Positions 45,840 through 57,247 are shown, numbered from the stretch's first letter. The stretch: DNA of 64,000 nucleotides from Astrothelium macrocarpum (GCA_021030915.1 JAGEMR010000002.1:310001-374000), one strand, 5' to 3'. Program-made: numbers and translations. Notes: generated from the sequence alone by a model not told the origin.

Positions 45840-46431
45840 TGAGTACATGAGGGGATGGAGCCCAACGGACTGGCGTACTGAGTCGGGTTGGAGGACTGCA
45901 TGCATGGCCCAAAAGGCGTTTGAGGGGGCCCTTGGTCTTCGTATGTATAAGTAAGGGATCAGAGTGTGATTGCACACCCGTAATGAATCTCAAGACAATT
46001 GCTTTCGTTTGCGTGTTCGTTTTACATTGCATAAGGTAATGAGGGTCTCCTGAGTGAAGGAAGAATGACCTTTACCGAGATTTCAATCTGACAGACTCAA
46101 CAGAATCTGGATAGAATATTGCCATGAGGAAACTCTTGAGAATGTTCCAACTTCAGTTGCGTTGATGCCCTATTTTCTATCAACTGGTCATACCATTTGT
46201 TTTTGGTCATCTTGTCTTGAATTCTCCATCGGCGTTGTCTCGCCATTGCACTAAACTTCGCAGCAGCGAACACTCAAATCGTTCAAAATTTATTCCACAG
46301 TCATTCACCAAACCTTAGTCAATCAACCAGCCTTTTTTCAATGTTTTTTTTGAGTAGAGTGCGTCGGTACATGCGACAAATTCGAGTAGCAAAAATAAGT
46401 TCCAGAAAAAGTTATAAAGAAAATAAGACTC
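45840..46431. other. intergenic GID8-tRNA
   Basis: No gene is supported. The T-rich stretch just left of the tRNA-His gene lies on its 3' side and, read on the minus strand, does not form a clean poly-T terminator within the first bases. Confidence 0.4.
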
Positions 46432-46515
46432 TGCCGCGTGGAGGATTCGAACCACCGTTACTGCCGCGCTATGTTATTCCACAAGACAGTGTCCTAACCC
46501 CTAGACGAACGCGGC
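46432..46515 (-). tRNA. tRNA-His(GTG) with intron
   Basis: Minus-strand cloverleaf with acceptor stem GCCGCGT/ACGCGGC and discriminator A. D-stem GTCT/GGAC closes loop AGGGGTTA. Anticodon stem CTGTC/GGCAG closes the loop TTGTGG-C, giving anticodon GTG. Twelve extra bases follow position 37, the canonical intron site; without them the tRNA is 72 nt. The T-arm is GGTGG-TTCGAAT-CCTCC, with one T-T mismatch in the middle of the stem, which is unusual. A weakly functional or pseudo-tRNA is the alternative. Confidence 0.72.
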
Positions 46516-46740
46516 TTGGACAGAGAGGGAATTTAGGTGTTGCTGTATGCGTCTGTTAAGCGCTGAGTCACAGTCCGAATAGGGAAATTCGGAGAGCTGT
46601 GAGTCAACCCATTTCACAGTTCTCAAAAGGAGAGTGGATTGACTCATCTATACGACCATCAAGCATCGATGAGTGACTCAGAGCTTGAGATAGGCGAACC
46701 CAGCGAAAGGTAATATTCCTAGTCGGATTAATAAAAAATA

Positions 46741-48140
46741 TGCTTACATGGTGTTGGTCTCCTCGAATAGCTTTGTACCGCAACCTGTTAGTCAGAACTA
46801 ATAATACCAGAAGACACTGTCCCTGTATTGTGCAAAAGGACGCAATGGGTATAATTTCGTGCCTGCGGCTCTTGACAGCCATGCTAAACGCTCTGCTGAG
46901 GCCACGCCCTATTATGTCACTGCGAGAGCTTTTTCCAATTACGCGTCGCTCCATCCTCACACCCGGACTTCCATTATGACCGAAAAAGATGCACGACTAT
47001 CTTCGAGACCATTCTTGGGGTATAGCACTTCAGAAGGGGCAAAGACGTGGCTTGATCGTGGACGAAGACGTCAGCGAATTCTTCGATGGAGAGCAAAAGT
47101 CAGTCGAGACTGCGCTATCGTCTGGCTTGTCAGAAGCCGAACGAGACGAATTTCGCAGGAATTTCGACATTTAAAGTATCTGACCTTATTTCTTCCGAGC
47201 CCTGTCAATTTGTCGCCCACATGCTTGGGGAGCACACCGAACGCCTCTTACTCTATCGCCCTTATTATGGCGATCACCTCACCGGCATTACCCTTCATGT
47301 CTACTAGGATGAATCTGATCCTACGAAGTTGGAAATGCCTTATTCCTCCAATATCAATCCTGCTGATCAGATATTTGGGCCTCAGAGATTAAAGATGTCA
47401 AAAAGATCGCTTTTTGGAGTAAGTGGATCTCTAACAGCTACGCTGATTTCGCTGTATGTACATAGACCACCATAGAGAGATATCGTGTAGATGCTTATAG
47501 TTTCACAGACGTGGCATTATATCTGCGAAGCTATAGAGAAACCAGATTGGACTGGGCAAATCTTCTCGAGGTCACCTTTTTGTGAGACTGATTTTAATGT
47601 TCTTGCGTGGGAGGAATTTATTCAACGGAAAAGAGAGGATGAACCAGGTAATTACTGCGTCCGGCGTTGGGATCCGACATATACTCCAATGCGCCCACGT
47701 CGAAATCTTCTTGAACCATCGACTTGCGTTGTTAATGCCTCCACACTTTCAGCATCCAGATCGTTTTATCCTTGGCGTAAGCTCGTTAGAACAACACCAT
47801 GCGACAGTGAATACAGACTTTGCTAAGGGCAAGGGTCGTATCACGTATCCGGCGATGAATAAAAAGCTGACACATTGAGATTGATTGACTCTTACGAATC
47901 TGTCCATTTCGATGACGCAGAGTCAGGATATCATTACTTAAAGGGAACGAGCGGTACTATGGGCCGGGAATGTGTATTTCATACATTTCAAAGGACAGTA
48001 TGTCGTGCACTGTGATAAAGCGGCTACATATCCTCTTGGAAAAGATCTAAGTGCTTTCTACGAAAATCTGTCTGTTGAGGATTGCGACTATGCAGCGCCG
48101 CTTTCACGTTGTCATGAGTATACGGGTTAGTCAGGAGCTG
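46741..48140 (+). pseudogene. decayed coding relic of unknown family
   Basis: Coding-like, motif-rich translation shifts between + frames and is broken by stops. Frame pieces include PYYVTARAFSNYASLHPHT (near 46910), then after a one-base shift RDHSWGIALQKGQRRGLIV (near 47005) ending in a stop at 47174. In another frame comes CQFVAHMLGEHTERLLLYR (near 47200), which runs past one in-frame TAG near 47307. Further along are TWHYICEAIEKPDWTGQIF (near 47510) and QYVVHCDKAATYPLGKDLS (near 48000). No set of GT-AG introns joins these cleanly. I do not recognise the protein. Real multi-exon structure cannot be excluded. Confidence 0.4.
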
Positions 48141-48588
48141 TCATTTGAGTTTTTCAATTTGGGAAGCACAATCCATTCGATAACAAGCGCTTCTTCTACA
48201 ACTAGTGCAGGGTTCGAGGAATCAGTTACTGATCGCTTATCATGGTCATCGACTTTCTTTCCTGTACGAGAGATGCCAAGATTTTTTTCTGGCCAACGAG
48301 TGCTGCCACTGCCTTGGACTGCACGACTCCTTGTCCAATCAACCGGCGGTGCCTAGGTACTAAGACGCTTACCGAACTGCTTGCTGTGTCATGCTATAAT
48401 ATCGAACAATAGGCACAAGATGGCCAAATGTTCATATGCTTGGCAAGATTTCGCTACACATGATCTAGGAGGTTGGAAGAGATGTGATTGGCGTTAAGCG
48501 CTAGAACGCTTGGACTATTTCAGCCACCAGTCAGCGTCTTATCCCAGAGTCTGAATCTCCTGAGATATTGATATTCTCCTGCGCATCA
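48141..48588. other. intergenic, RBR 3' side
   Basis: Short motif-free frames only. Confidence 0.4.
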
Positions 48589-49956
48589 TCACGTATCATG
48601 CCGACAATTGCGCCAGTCTCGACTTGTACAGATGTAACACCACTGGCTTCCACACCGACAGGTCATATGGTTGCAGCCATAGTCTCTCTCGACCATCTCG
48701 CCGCACCCAGGGCACCGTCTCCACCCACGGTCACCCGCCAGTCGCTCTACCTGCCTTACTCCCTCGTCTTGCGGACAGATGTTGTTACCATGGGCGGGAT
48801 TTCGACAAAGCCTACAGGTGATGCGATTGCATTGATCACACACGGCTTGATCAGGGCCGCGATAAAGGGTGGGAGGGATGAACTGGCTGCAGCGTCGGTT
48901 GGCGCAATAGATGGGATTGGGTGTTGCTCGCTCAATTTGCATTCGTTCGTATTGGCGTCGGAAATTGCGAGGGGCATTAGCGTAAAGGTCGACTGGTACG
49001 GGTCGACCACAGCATTCGAGAGGTTGGCTAGCTCTCAGGGCAGCGTCGAAAGCTCCTATTGCTGTCAGCGCTTGTCTCAGAGGAATGGAGGACTTACGTT
49101 GAATGTCTTGTTGACAGTACCAGTGGATGCAGGGCAATTCAATCATAACGTCGACATCCGCATCCTCCATACAAGCAAGACACTGACGGAGACGTGCTCT
49201 TCTAAGCTCCTCTTCCTGTTCTCGTCTCTCTTGCTCTTGTCGTTCTCTTCTCAGTCGCTCACCTTCTTGTCGGGCTTGCCTTGCTGCCTCAATTGCCCTT
49301 TGCTGTTCAGCTTCTTGTCTTTGCCTTTCCTCTCTCTGTCTTTCTTCTCTTTCTCTTTCTTCTCTTTGCCTTTCTTCTCTTTCCCACTGCTCGTGTTGCA
49401 TTCTTTGGTATCGTTCGAGCTCCTCTCGCTGTCTTCTCTCAGTTTCCTGTGCCTGACGTTGTATGGCTTCCATCGCTTCGATCTGTCGTTGTTGCTCGCT
49501 GAGGCGTCGTCGTTCAAGTTCTTCGCGGTGCACCCGGAGTAGCTCCTCCTGTACCTGTCTCTCCATTTCCGCCCTGTCACGCTGCAACCTGATCCTATAC
49601 TGCTCCTCTTGATTTCGTCTTTCCATCTCCTCCTGCCTTGTATCCACGAGTCTCTGCCATTCTATCTGTTGTTCTTGGATTTGTCGATTTCTCGAGTCAA
49701 AATACAGCCTTTGCAGAGCCCCTTTCTGATCCTGCAGGAACTGTAGCCCCTCCGTAACGTGGTTCAGCCATTCTGCTCGCGTCTGTACCGAGTTTTGTAG
49801 AAATGCTTGTGCCTCTGCCGTTATCCGTTGTTCGGGTGTCACAGGACGAACGAGGTTTGTTGGAGGCGGCTGAACGTAGGAAGGATTTCGCTTCTTGTAA
49901 GATCTAACAGCGGATATTGGTCTATATAAACCTGCCACAGGTGTTTTAGATGACAT
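48589..49956 (-). CDS. RBR-type E3 ubiquitin ligase with long coiled coil
   Basis: A RING-between-RING ligase that transfers ubiquitin through a RING2 cysteine thioester. Exons 49956..49098 and 49055..48589 give 441 aa. Residues about 90-260 form one highly charged Glu/Arg/Gln coiled coil. RING1 follows with CLACMED and the PCIHWYC core; the next expected ligand cysteine is Asp in YCQQDI, and a CC pair closes it. The IBR has CANRRC, CDQC, CRLC and a final His/Cys pair. RING2 has CPGC and GCNHMTCRCG, where the cysteine before NHM is the expected catalytic residue, then WCYICTSRDWRNC. The ATG at 49956 is the first; the open frame before it lacks ATG. The 42-nt intron is a multiple of three. Divergent, 204 bp away, from the glycine-rich gene. 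Confidence 0.9.
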   Translation of the reverse strand: MSSKTPVAGLYRPISAVRSYKKRNPSYVQPPPTNLVRPVTPEQRITAEAQAFLQNSVQTRAEWLNHVTEGLQFLQDQKGALQRLYFDSRNRQIQEQQIEWQRLVDTRQEEMERRNQEEQYRIRLQRDRAEMERQVQEELLRVHREELERRRLSEQQRQIEAMEAIQRQAQETERRQREELERYQRMQHEQWEREERQREEREREERQREERQRQEAEQQRAIEAARQARQEGERLRRERQEQERREQEEELRRARLRQCLACMEDADVDVMIELPCIHWYCQQDIQRKSSIPLRQALTAIGAFDAALRASQPLECCGRPVPVDLYANAPRNFRRQYERMQIERATPNPIYCANRRCSQFIPPTLYRGPDQAVCDQCNRITCRLCRNPAHGNNICPQDEGVRQVERLAGDRGWRRCPGCGEMVERDYGCNHMTCRCGSQWCYICTSRDWRNCRHDT

Positions 49957-50160
49957 TGCTTTTATCTTTAGAAACAAAACTCGTCATCGAAGAGGGGAAC
50001 GCATGTGAAACACTTGAGTTCATGTCGGAAAAGGCTGAGCTATGCCATATCCGTCACCTTCGGCAACCTGTCCACGTAGCGAAAGGCAGGGGGAAAAAAA
50101 AGGCCAAGCAGCTTTTCTTTATAGTTGTTCAATTTTAAATATCTTGCTGTTCTCAAGAAA
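49957..50160. promoter_or_regulatory. short divergent promoter RBR / glycine-rich gene
   Basis: Only 204 bp separate the two opposite start codons, the shortest head-to-head gap in the window, suggesting co-regulation. An A-rich run at 50094-50105 is the one notable feature. Confidence 0.6.
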
Positions 50161-53100
50161 ATGTCTCTCCCCCCGCTGAAATTGTCTGTAGATGGCCAGC
50201 ATGGGGCGGATGCTGGAAGATATGGGGGGCTGAACGAGGCTGAGGCTCAGATCCACGAATACAGCCTTGCGACTGCACGAGTAAGTAATGCTTGCTGGGT
50301 GGAAGGACAAGCTGACGACGATCAGCGCGACCAGATTAACAAAGACGGTCGTCATGGTACGAAAGCTAGAGATGCTATACCTGGATCACCAGCAGGTCAT
50401 GTTACGCTTCAGATCACTCCATCTCCGGAGGTCGAGGGGGGGATCCGTGTAAACGTGGTAGCTGTCAACCCCGATAGGGCCCTCCCACCGTCAACTCGTG
50501 TACCTGTTGGACGCGACGTATTAGTCACGGCGATTGGCGGAGACGGAGAAGATGGACACGTTGGTGGGAACGGAGAAAATGGGCTGGCCGGTGAAAATGG
50601 GACACCGGCGACCGAGTTTGTTGATGCAACCGTGAGTCACTGTGCTCGAGCTATATTCAGAGTACTGACCGACTTAGAGTGGAGGTAATGGAGGGAACGG
50701 CGGAAAGTAAGGTTTGCATTCGATCCATGTTCAATGCTGACATTTTTTTAGTGGTGGGGAAGGCAGCTCTGGAGGAAATGGAGGCCAAGGAGGTACTATT
50801 GAGCTCGTTGTAGACGACGTCAATGCCCATCTCTTGACTCCTTTTTCCTGGGACATCCGAGGTGGTGTTGGAGGTTCACCAGGACAACATGGAAAACCTG
50901 GGGAGAAAGGACTGAAGGGAAGCGGTGGACAAGGCCATGAGTGGTCCGCTTTCTGCTGAGCTGTGAGTTCTTACTCATGCTAACGCGAACGTAGGGAAAC
51001 TCAAGTAGGATGGTCGTACATCTGCACTGACGGGTGCATTGGCCGAACCATTGGCAGCGCAAACAATAATGCCCAATCAAACGCTTTAGTCCGAGCGGGA
51101 TCAAGGATAAACTTGGAGAGGTAAGTTTCTTGGACATCTTTTGAATAGGCGAGACAAGCTGAGGTTGGCCCTGAAGCTCTTTGATGCTGTCTCGGCTTAC
51201 CACTGCGACCGTGGCTGGCAATGACTTGACTGTGGCACTTGCAAGTGCTGCAGCGAGGGTAAATGCGCTGAGAACGCGTCAAACAGACCCAGGAGCTTGC
51301 CATTGTCGAGGCGGGCAAGCCCGCAATTGTGAGGGATGTCAAGCAAAACCAGCGTTCCACAAGTTTCGACGCTTGCCAGGTCTAGATGGAACAGATGGCA
51401 CGCCGGGTCTTGAACCGACAATCGGCCTCCAAGCTGGAGCAAATGGTGGACCTGGTGAGATTCGGCTTGTCGTAAACGGCCAGGATGGTACAAGTACGGC
51501 ATATCCATCAATCTACCGGCTGAGGTTGCTTGACTTTGATGTCGAGGATGAAAATGGTGATTCGATCTTCGAACCCGGTGAACACATCTTCATACGGAGA
51601 ATCACAGTGAGAAATATAGGTGAAGAGCTATGAACTATTAGCTTTGCAGCGCTAACAGTCGTAGGGGGAATGCCTTCACCTGCTTGTTTGGTTCCAGTAA
51701 CACTGGCCGGCGACTCTGACTGGCTTGTTCCTGTCGAAGGCGACGAAGGTATTGCTCATCTTCCGCTTTCGATCCCACCAGGCTCTTCTGCAACATCTGA
51801 GGGATCGATCAAAGCGTTCATACGAGAACGTAGAGACAACGAAATGTCGCCTGTCGGGGTCAAATTCCATCAGCAAGCCGAAATTCATATCAAGGCTATA
51901 TGGCCGTGGATTGGCAGAGAACTGCCGGATTTTGAATCGACAAGGACGATCGACATAAAATATCCGTGTTCATTGAGAGGTCTTAGTAGTCTAGCAACTG
52001 TAGCTCAAGGATCACACAACTTGCTCAAGTTCGAGGTCAGTAACTACTCTTTTGCTGAATTCACGCTCATGTCTGGCAGGTGTTCAATTGCAGCAAAACT
52101 CTTCTCGGGCCTACCTCACGTCTTCCAAGGCCGATCGAAGTCGAAATACTCTTCCCAAGCGAATTCGGTGCTGTGGAAGACGAAGCTGGAGGAGGGTGGA
52201 AAGATAGTGTTGTGATACCGCTGCAAGGCGTCCCAGCTGAAAAGACTATTGCCTTTCAGCACAAACTTCGGATCAATGACGACGCAAGGCCTTATGAGCG
52301 CCCTCGCGCTCAAGTAAGGCTATTTTTGGGTAAACCAGATCGGATTAATGAAGAAGGGTTGGACGAACCCGTTCTTGTTCATGAGGAAGAGATATCGGTA
52401 CAAATCTCCGATCTTCACCAATTTCAAGGGACGTCAAACTTCCTTCTCGTCACTAATACTTCTACCGATGGCCAGCGCATTGACTCCATACGGCGATTCA
52501 TTCGTGAACAACTGCATATGGAACTAGATACATGGAACATTGGCCTCTACGGAGGCTTTCAAAGTTGGTCAGATGAAAAGGAAGAATTCAAGCACATTCT
52601 CGATCGGTATGTTGGAAAGTCGATCATCTTGTTGTGTGATGAATCCGATTTTTTTCATCGGGGAAGCCGCAGTCTAGTAGATCTCTATGATCCCTCCGCT
52701 TTTGCCCGCCACGTTGCATCTGGCACCAATTTCATTTTCCTGGATGCGGCAAATTTGGCATTCTTTAATGACCTCTCGACGTTCGGCATATTTCGCTTGT
52801 GTTATAGCTTGGCAGAGGTCGATAACCATGTGTTTGAACCTGAACGCTTCGAAGACATTGAACAGTTTGTGGAAGCAGTGCGACAAGAGAAAAGAAACGC
52901 AGAACAACACACTCTGCTGAGACCAAGAAACTACATCCTTCCTCTTCGCAGACGATGGTACGACTTATGTGGAACGCCGACATTAAAAGCGAAACGATAC
53001 CTTCAAAGACAACTTCCTTCGGAACGATACCTTGTTACACAGCACAAAGTGCCCAATTTAGAGCCCCCACCCTCTTCGACGAAGAAGGCAGCGTTATCTC

Positions 53101-53990
53101 ATCAGATTGTCCTCTCATCAAGTATACCGTATAGTGGAACTGTTGCCGCCCTCTTACCTTCTGGACCTTTGAATGGGTCTCGCGCCGCAAACACTGAAGA
53201 TATTGATCGGTTGGAAGCATACATGATTATCAGCTCATTGCCAGTGGACCAAAGAGTGAATATTCTTTGGGCCTCTCCTAGCGCAGACACGGCAGATGTT
53301 GCTCTCTCTCCTTTTGCTTTAGATTGCTTCAAATTTTCACTGATAGCAACAGTGTATAGAGAAATCAATGCATTCCGTCGATCAGGTCTATGGCCAGGAA
53401 CACTAGCCCAAAGCATGGCATCGACACAATTTTTGGACTTACAAAGTTGTCTAATTGCAAACTTTCCGGTTCTGTCTTCCATCCTTTATCATGGAGAGGC
53501 TGTCAACCTTCAGACACCTCTTCCGCATCCTGTTCTTTCCGTCCTCTCTTACGCTCTCATCAGTACTCGATCTCAACGAAAGCGAGACGCCGTTGGCTCG
53601 ATTCTCTTGCCTGTCTACAATCACTGGGTGCGCACAAGCAAATTGATACACGCAGCGATGGTACATTTTTTCGAGAAAAAAGGCTATGGGAAGCAGAACC
53701 AGGAGCAGTTCTGGGCAGAGACAGAGCAGATGCATTCGACACTGAGAGCAGACCAAATAGATTCAGCGAGGCTGATCAGGAGAGATTTGGCGCGCCTTCT
53801 CCAACGCAGCGAACATGCTGTTCAAAGTGCAGTCAGGTGTGCAAACGATATCTTCTCACAAACCACACAACAGGGAGAACAGCAGTGGGATGCGATTGGC
53901 GATTGGGCTAGAAAAAGGGCAACAGCGGTGAAGGAAGATGAGGATGCGGCGAGAAAGATTCTCGGAAATATGGTAGATCAGAATGGCTGA
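50161..53990 (+). CDS. glycine-rich collagen-like / Rossmann-like large protein, uncharacterised
   Basis: Eight exons (50161..50280, 50326..50631, 50678..50706, 50752..50943, 50995..51120, 51177..51619, 51665..52035, 52080..53990) give 1165 aa. Residues about 115-216 hold Gly-rich repeats: GGDGEDGHVGGNGENGLAGE, GGNGGNGGNGGEGS and GSPGQHGKPGEKGLKGSGG. Near 297-315 is a compact cysteine motif, CHCRGGQARNCEGC. From 320 to 520 is a beta-rich region with EDENGDSIFEPGEHIFIRRI. The C-terminal 500 residues begin with an alternating beta/alpha pattern (NFLLVTNTS, SIRRFIREQLHMELDTWNI, GKSIILLCDE, TNFIFLDAAN) resembling a Rossmann or TIR-like fold, then helices. The layout resembles fungal proteins annotated, from memory, as DUF7932; function unknown. 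No signal peptide. The donor of the intron after 50943 is uncertain (GTCCGC or, three bases earlier, GTGGTC). Confidence 0.8.
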
Positions 53991-56724
53991 TCATCGGATA
54001 TGTACCGGAAGACTTATGGCGTGCTCTACCGGACGAGCCTTGCCTAGCAGTACCGCGGGAACGAATCTTGTCATCTTCACATGGTCATACGGATTTCGTC
54101 TGCTATCTTTTGGATTACATCCCACACAATACATGCATCCACACACACTAACTAGACTAGCCAATCAAGCGGGGACGTACTGGGATAATGGACGACAGAT
54201 TGAGGTAAAAGGATTGCATAGGATGAAGTCCATAGTGAATAGGCTATACGAAGCGCAGGGCCTAGATCCCACGCTTTCCCTTTGAACGACTGATCTAAGT
54301 GAACCCAGACAGCCCAGAAATTCAGCAAAGACATTTTGCTCTCTTATCTAAATCGTTGACTCTCTCCTGTCCAGATATGATACTTGAGGAGAGCAGAGCC
54401 ATGATATTGTCTTGCGTGTCATCAACGTTCTTAACACTAGCCTGTGTCCTTTGGACTTCATCGCGAATAGCGGTGTTCTGTTGACTGGGTCACATCAGTC
54501 AAACGAGCGATCTTTGATGGGGTATGAACGGTAGCCGCATACCCGCTCACTGTGACAAGCACCGACTAGGCTCGCTCATTGCCTCTTCCACTTACAGACA
54601 TAAGCAGTTAGCAAGCAACCTTGAGATGTGGTGGTGCAACTGTAAGCCATGCCTGAGCCGACCGGAGCCAATCTGAGCCGAACTCGGCCGACCGGAGTCT
54701 GCCTGGGCTAGGTTTCGCCCGAGTGACGACTGTGCTGGGTTGAATATTGCTAAAGTCGCAGCAGTTCCAGACCAACCGAGATAGGGTGACACATTCATGG
54801 TACCTTTCTGTACTCTAGCTTAGTCTAGCATAATCCCATGTCAATTCTATGTCTGTCCTTACTTTTCCTACTAGTTCCTACACTGGCCAATGTACTTAAT
54901 GCGGGTCCAAGAAAATAAAGAAAAAAAAAGACAATAAGTACTACGTTATATAAGATTGCACCTACCCGATTCACGACCTTATCTTAGATGAACTCGGAAT
55001 CCATTTCGGTCATGCAGAACGGATGCAGGATTATCCCGCTCGGAGGATGGCTTGTAGCCTTGCACCCTTCTTTACCTTGATCCGTCTCCTGTCGATGATC
55101 TGCTGATCGTATTGTCTTGGCAGTGGTCCTTAGCTCAAGACCCGACGTCTCTGCCTCATGAGACGCATCATTGATGGTTGGCCTTGCCTGATTATCATCC
55201 TCGATTGGCGGCTTGCTTGCTGTAATGTGATATTCCATGGCCTAGTTCTACAACTTGTGCTCCTCAGCTCATCCTATTGCCCTGAAGAATTCGAAAATTG
55301 AAAAGCGATGTCAATTCGAAACCTTGACCGACACAAAACCAAGGCATCGGGCTGAGCTCTGGTTCACTTTCAGCTTTGTCTTGAGTTACGAGTACAGCGG
55401 GATCCAGAAGCCAAGTTGGTTCAAGCTGAGCCGTTTCTCCATGGCCAATGGAATACGCGCTCAGCCCAGGCAACCTACGAAGTCGCATCAGCCTCGCACG
55501 CAGAATATGCACTATCGTGCTGTAGGTCTGGCGCACTTGTTGTACGAGATGTGGCTAATCTCCTTTATACACTGGAAGATGCGTTCAGCCCTCCTGAAAA
55601 GCAAAAACCTATCTAGGCCCTCAATTTCATGTACTGTATGATGTGATCGTCCTCATGCGCTTCGAACAGACTGCCGGGTCTTCAATTGCTTTGACAACGC
55701 AAATGTTATCGACGTTGAGGGAGGATTTTAGGCTACCTTGTCTAGCGATTCTCTTTAGGTCTTGCTTGACTTAACCTCAAGAATACATTTAAGGAGAACT
55801 CGAATGTCATAACGGCATACATGTTCCAGACATGTGAAGGAATTGGAAGTCCGAGGGCAGCTCTTATTGGCGCTTCTCTGGGTAAAATCGGGCGTGGCTC
55901 ATCTGCAAGCTACGAGTCTTGATGTGAAGGCAATGTAGGGCCTGTCCGCTTTTGTATAATCGTCCGGTCAATTGAAGTGAAAGTCGAAGCCACAAATAAG
56001 TGGCGGGTCCTCGATCGACAATCTGCAGTGATAGATTTCTATCCGGCTGAATGTTCAGTCGGTCATCACGAGCCGACGGGCGACAAGAGGCTGGGGCGTA
56101 AGCTGAATATGCGACAAATTCATTGAGGATCATGCGACGAAGCAGCCAGATTTGCAGACATTCCTAGATACCAATGTAGAAAGTACGTTGGGCAAGCCGC
56201 TCCTCTGCACCAACTTCATGCGTCGCCTTGACGAATTATTTGCAGCAAAGCCTTCACTACAATGTGCGAATAACATTCCTAACGATCTGAGATGGCTCTT
56301 AATCAATGTCGTATCAGTTTCCTATAACACGTCTTTGATTATCTGGTTGATGTTATGAAAGTGATCAAAAGCTTGATTATACTGGCTACGAGAACTCGAA
56401 GGAGATATGTACACTCTATATAGCTAGTTATTAGCGTAATTGGGTAAGAAATAATATAGACGCTGAAGTAATCCCCGTAATAGTTCGTGTGCCTATTCTC
56501 GTCAGCATTGTGTAGCACTATGCTCTTTTATGTAATTTCACTGACTGCAGGCTCTTGGGCGATGATTCTCGCGCAATTTCGGCCCTAGACAGCCCACGTC
56601 ACGTGTCAAAGAGATCGTCTAATTTGAGTAGGTGAAACAACGCTATTCACACCTTCTAGAATCATATCCTATGCACTATGATCAAGACGATAATGCCTTC
56701 GAATAGAACATATTCTTGCACGTC
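53991..56724. other. gene-poor segment
   Basis: 2.7 kb with no supported gene. Frames at 54984-55238 (-), 55255-55641 (+) and 55864-56133 (-) are short and motif-free. A small repeat GCCGACCGGAG occurs at 54657 and 54687, and an AT-rich stretch follows near 54900. Confidence 0.45.
54653..54700. repeat. short 30-bp-spaced direct repeat
   Basis: GCCGACCGGAG occurs at 54657-54667 and again at 54687-54697, with CTGAGCCGA also duplicated between them. The block is GC-rich within AT-rich surroundings. Confidence 0.7.
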
Positions 56725-57247
56725 CTAATCGTGGATTGACGAAACGAGTGAGCTAGCGTAGCTGGCGGCATCTTTGCTGGCATCTCCTCTGGAGACGTAA
56801 AGGGTGGATAGAGACCCAGACATTAGAAGGACTTTGTTCCAGAAACCTGGGCCACGGAGATCAAGTTTGGAAAAGAGGACGGGATACCGGTCTTTCTTTG
56901 CTTCTTCTTCTGTTTTGAACTTTTTCCCTGGTGCGTGGTGATCTTCATTGAGGAACAATTCGATATGCTTTTGACGAGGTCGAAGTGGTATCTTCTGATA
57001 TTTGTCGTCTTCTGTGGAGATATATGAGCAAGACAAAACGAGCCCTTGTGGGAGACTGAGAACCTTTTACGTCATCAGTAGACCGCACATCTATCTTCCC
57101 ACTTTCACTGTCGTACACAAAGCATCGCGACCAAGTCTTCGGGTTATTGCGTCTCCGGTTCCGGTGTCGATATCGACCCGGGTCAACCTCGTCTTCATGT
57201 GTGGAAGGTTGCTGGTTCTCTAACTCTCCTTTTGAGGTGCTTTCCAT
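56725..57247 (-). CDS. small charged orphan protein
   Basis: A two-exon model, 57247..57064 and 57011..56725 (52-nt intron), gives 156 aa. The frame is continuous only if a weak donor (GTTCTC) joins an ordinary CACAG acceptor, which lowers confidence. The N-terminal half is acidic and basic by turns (EDEVDPGRYRHRNRRRNNPK), then CFVYDSESGKIDVRST. The second half has KIPLRPRQKHIELFLNEDHH and a mildly hydrophobic C-terminus GFWNKVLLMSGSLSTLYVSR. No domain is recognised. It lies between the glycine-rich gene and the patatin gene, so may belong to the same accessory stretch. Confidence 0.5.

Noticed and set aside
48568..49542. 324-codon + strand frame rich in Ser, Leu and Phe
   Set aside because: Antisense shadow of the RBR coiled-coil codons; the minus-strand protein has full RBR motifs.
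50281..50325. Treating the first segment of the glycine-rich gene as uninterrupted coding
   Set aside because: The 45-nt stretch is in frame, but has a perfect GTAAGT donor, a GCTGAC branch-like site and a CAG acceptor, so an intron is preferred; not certain.
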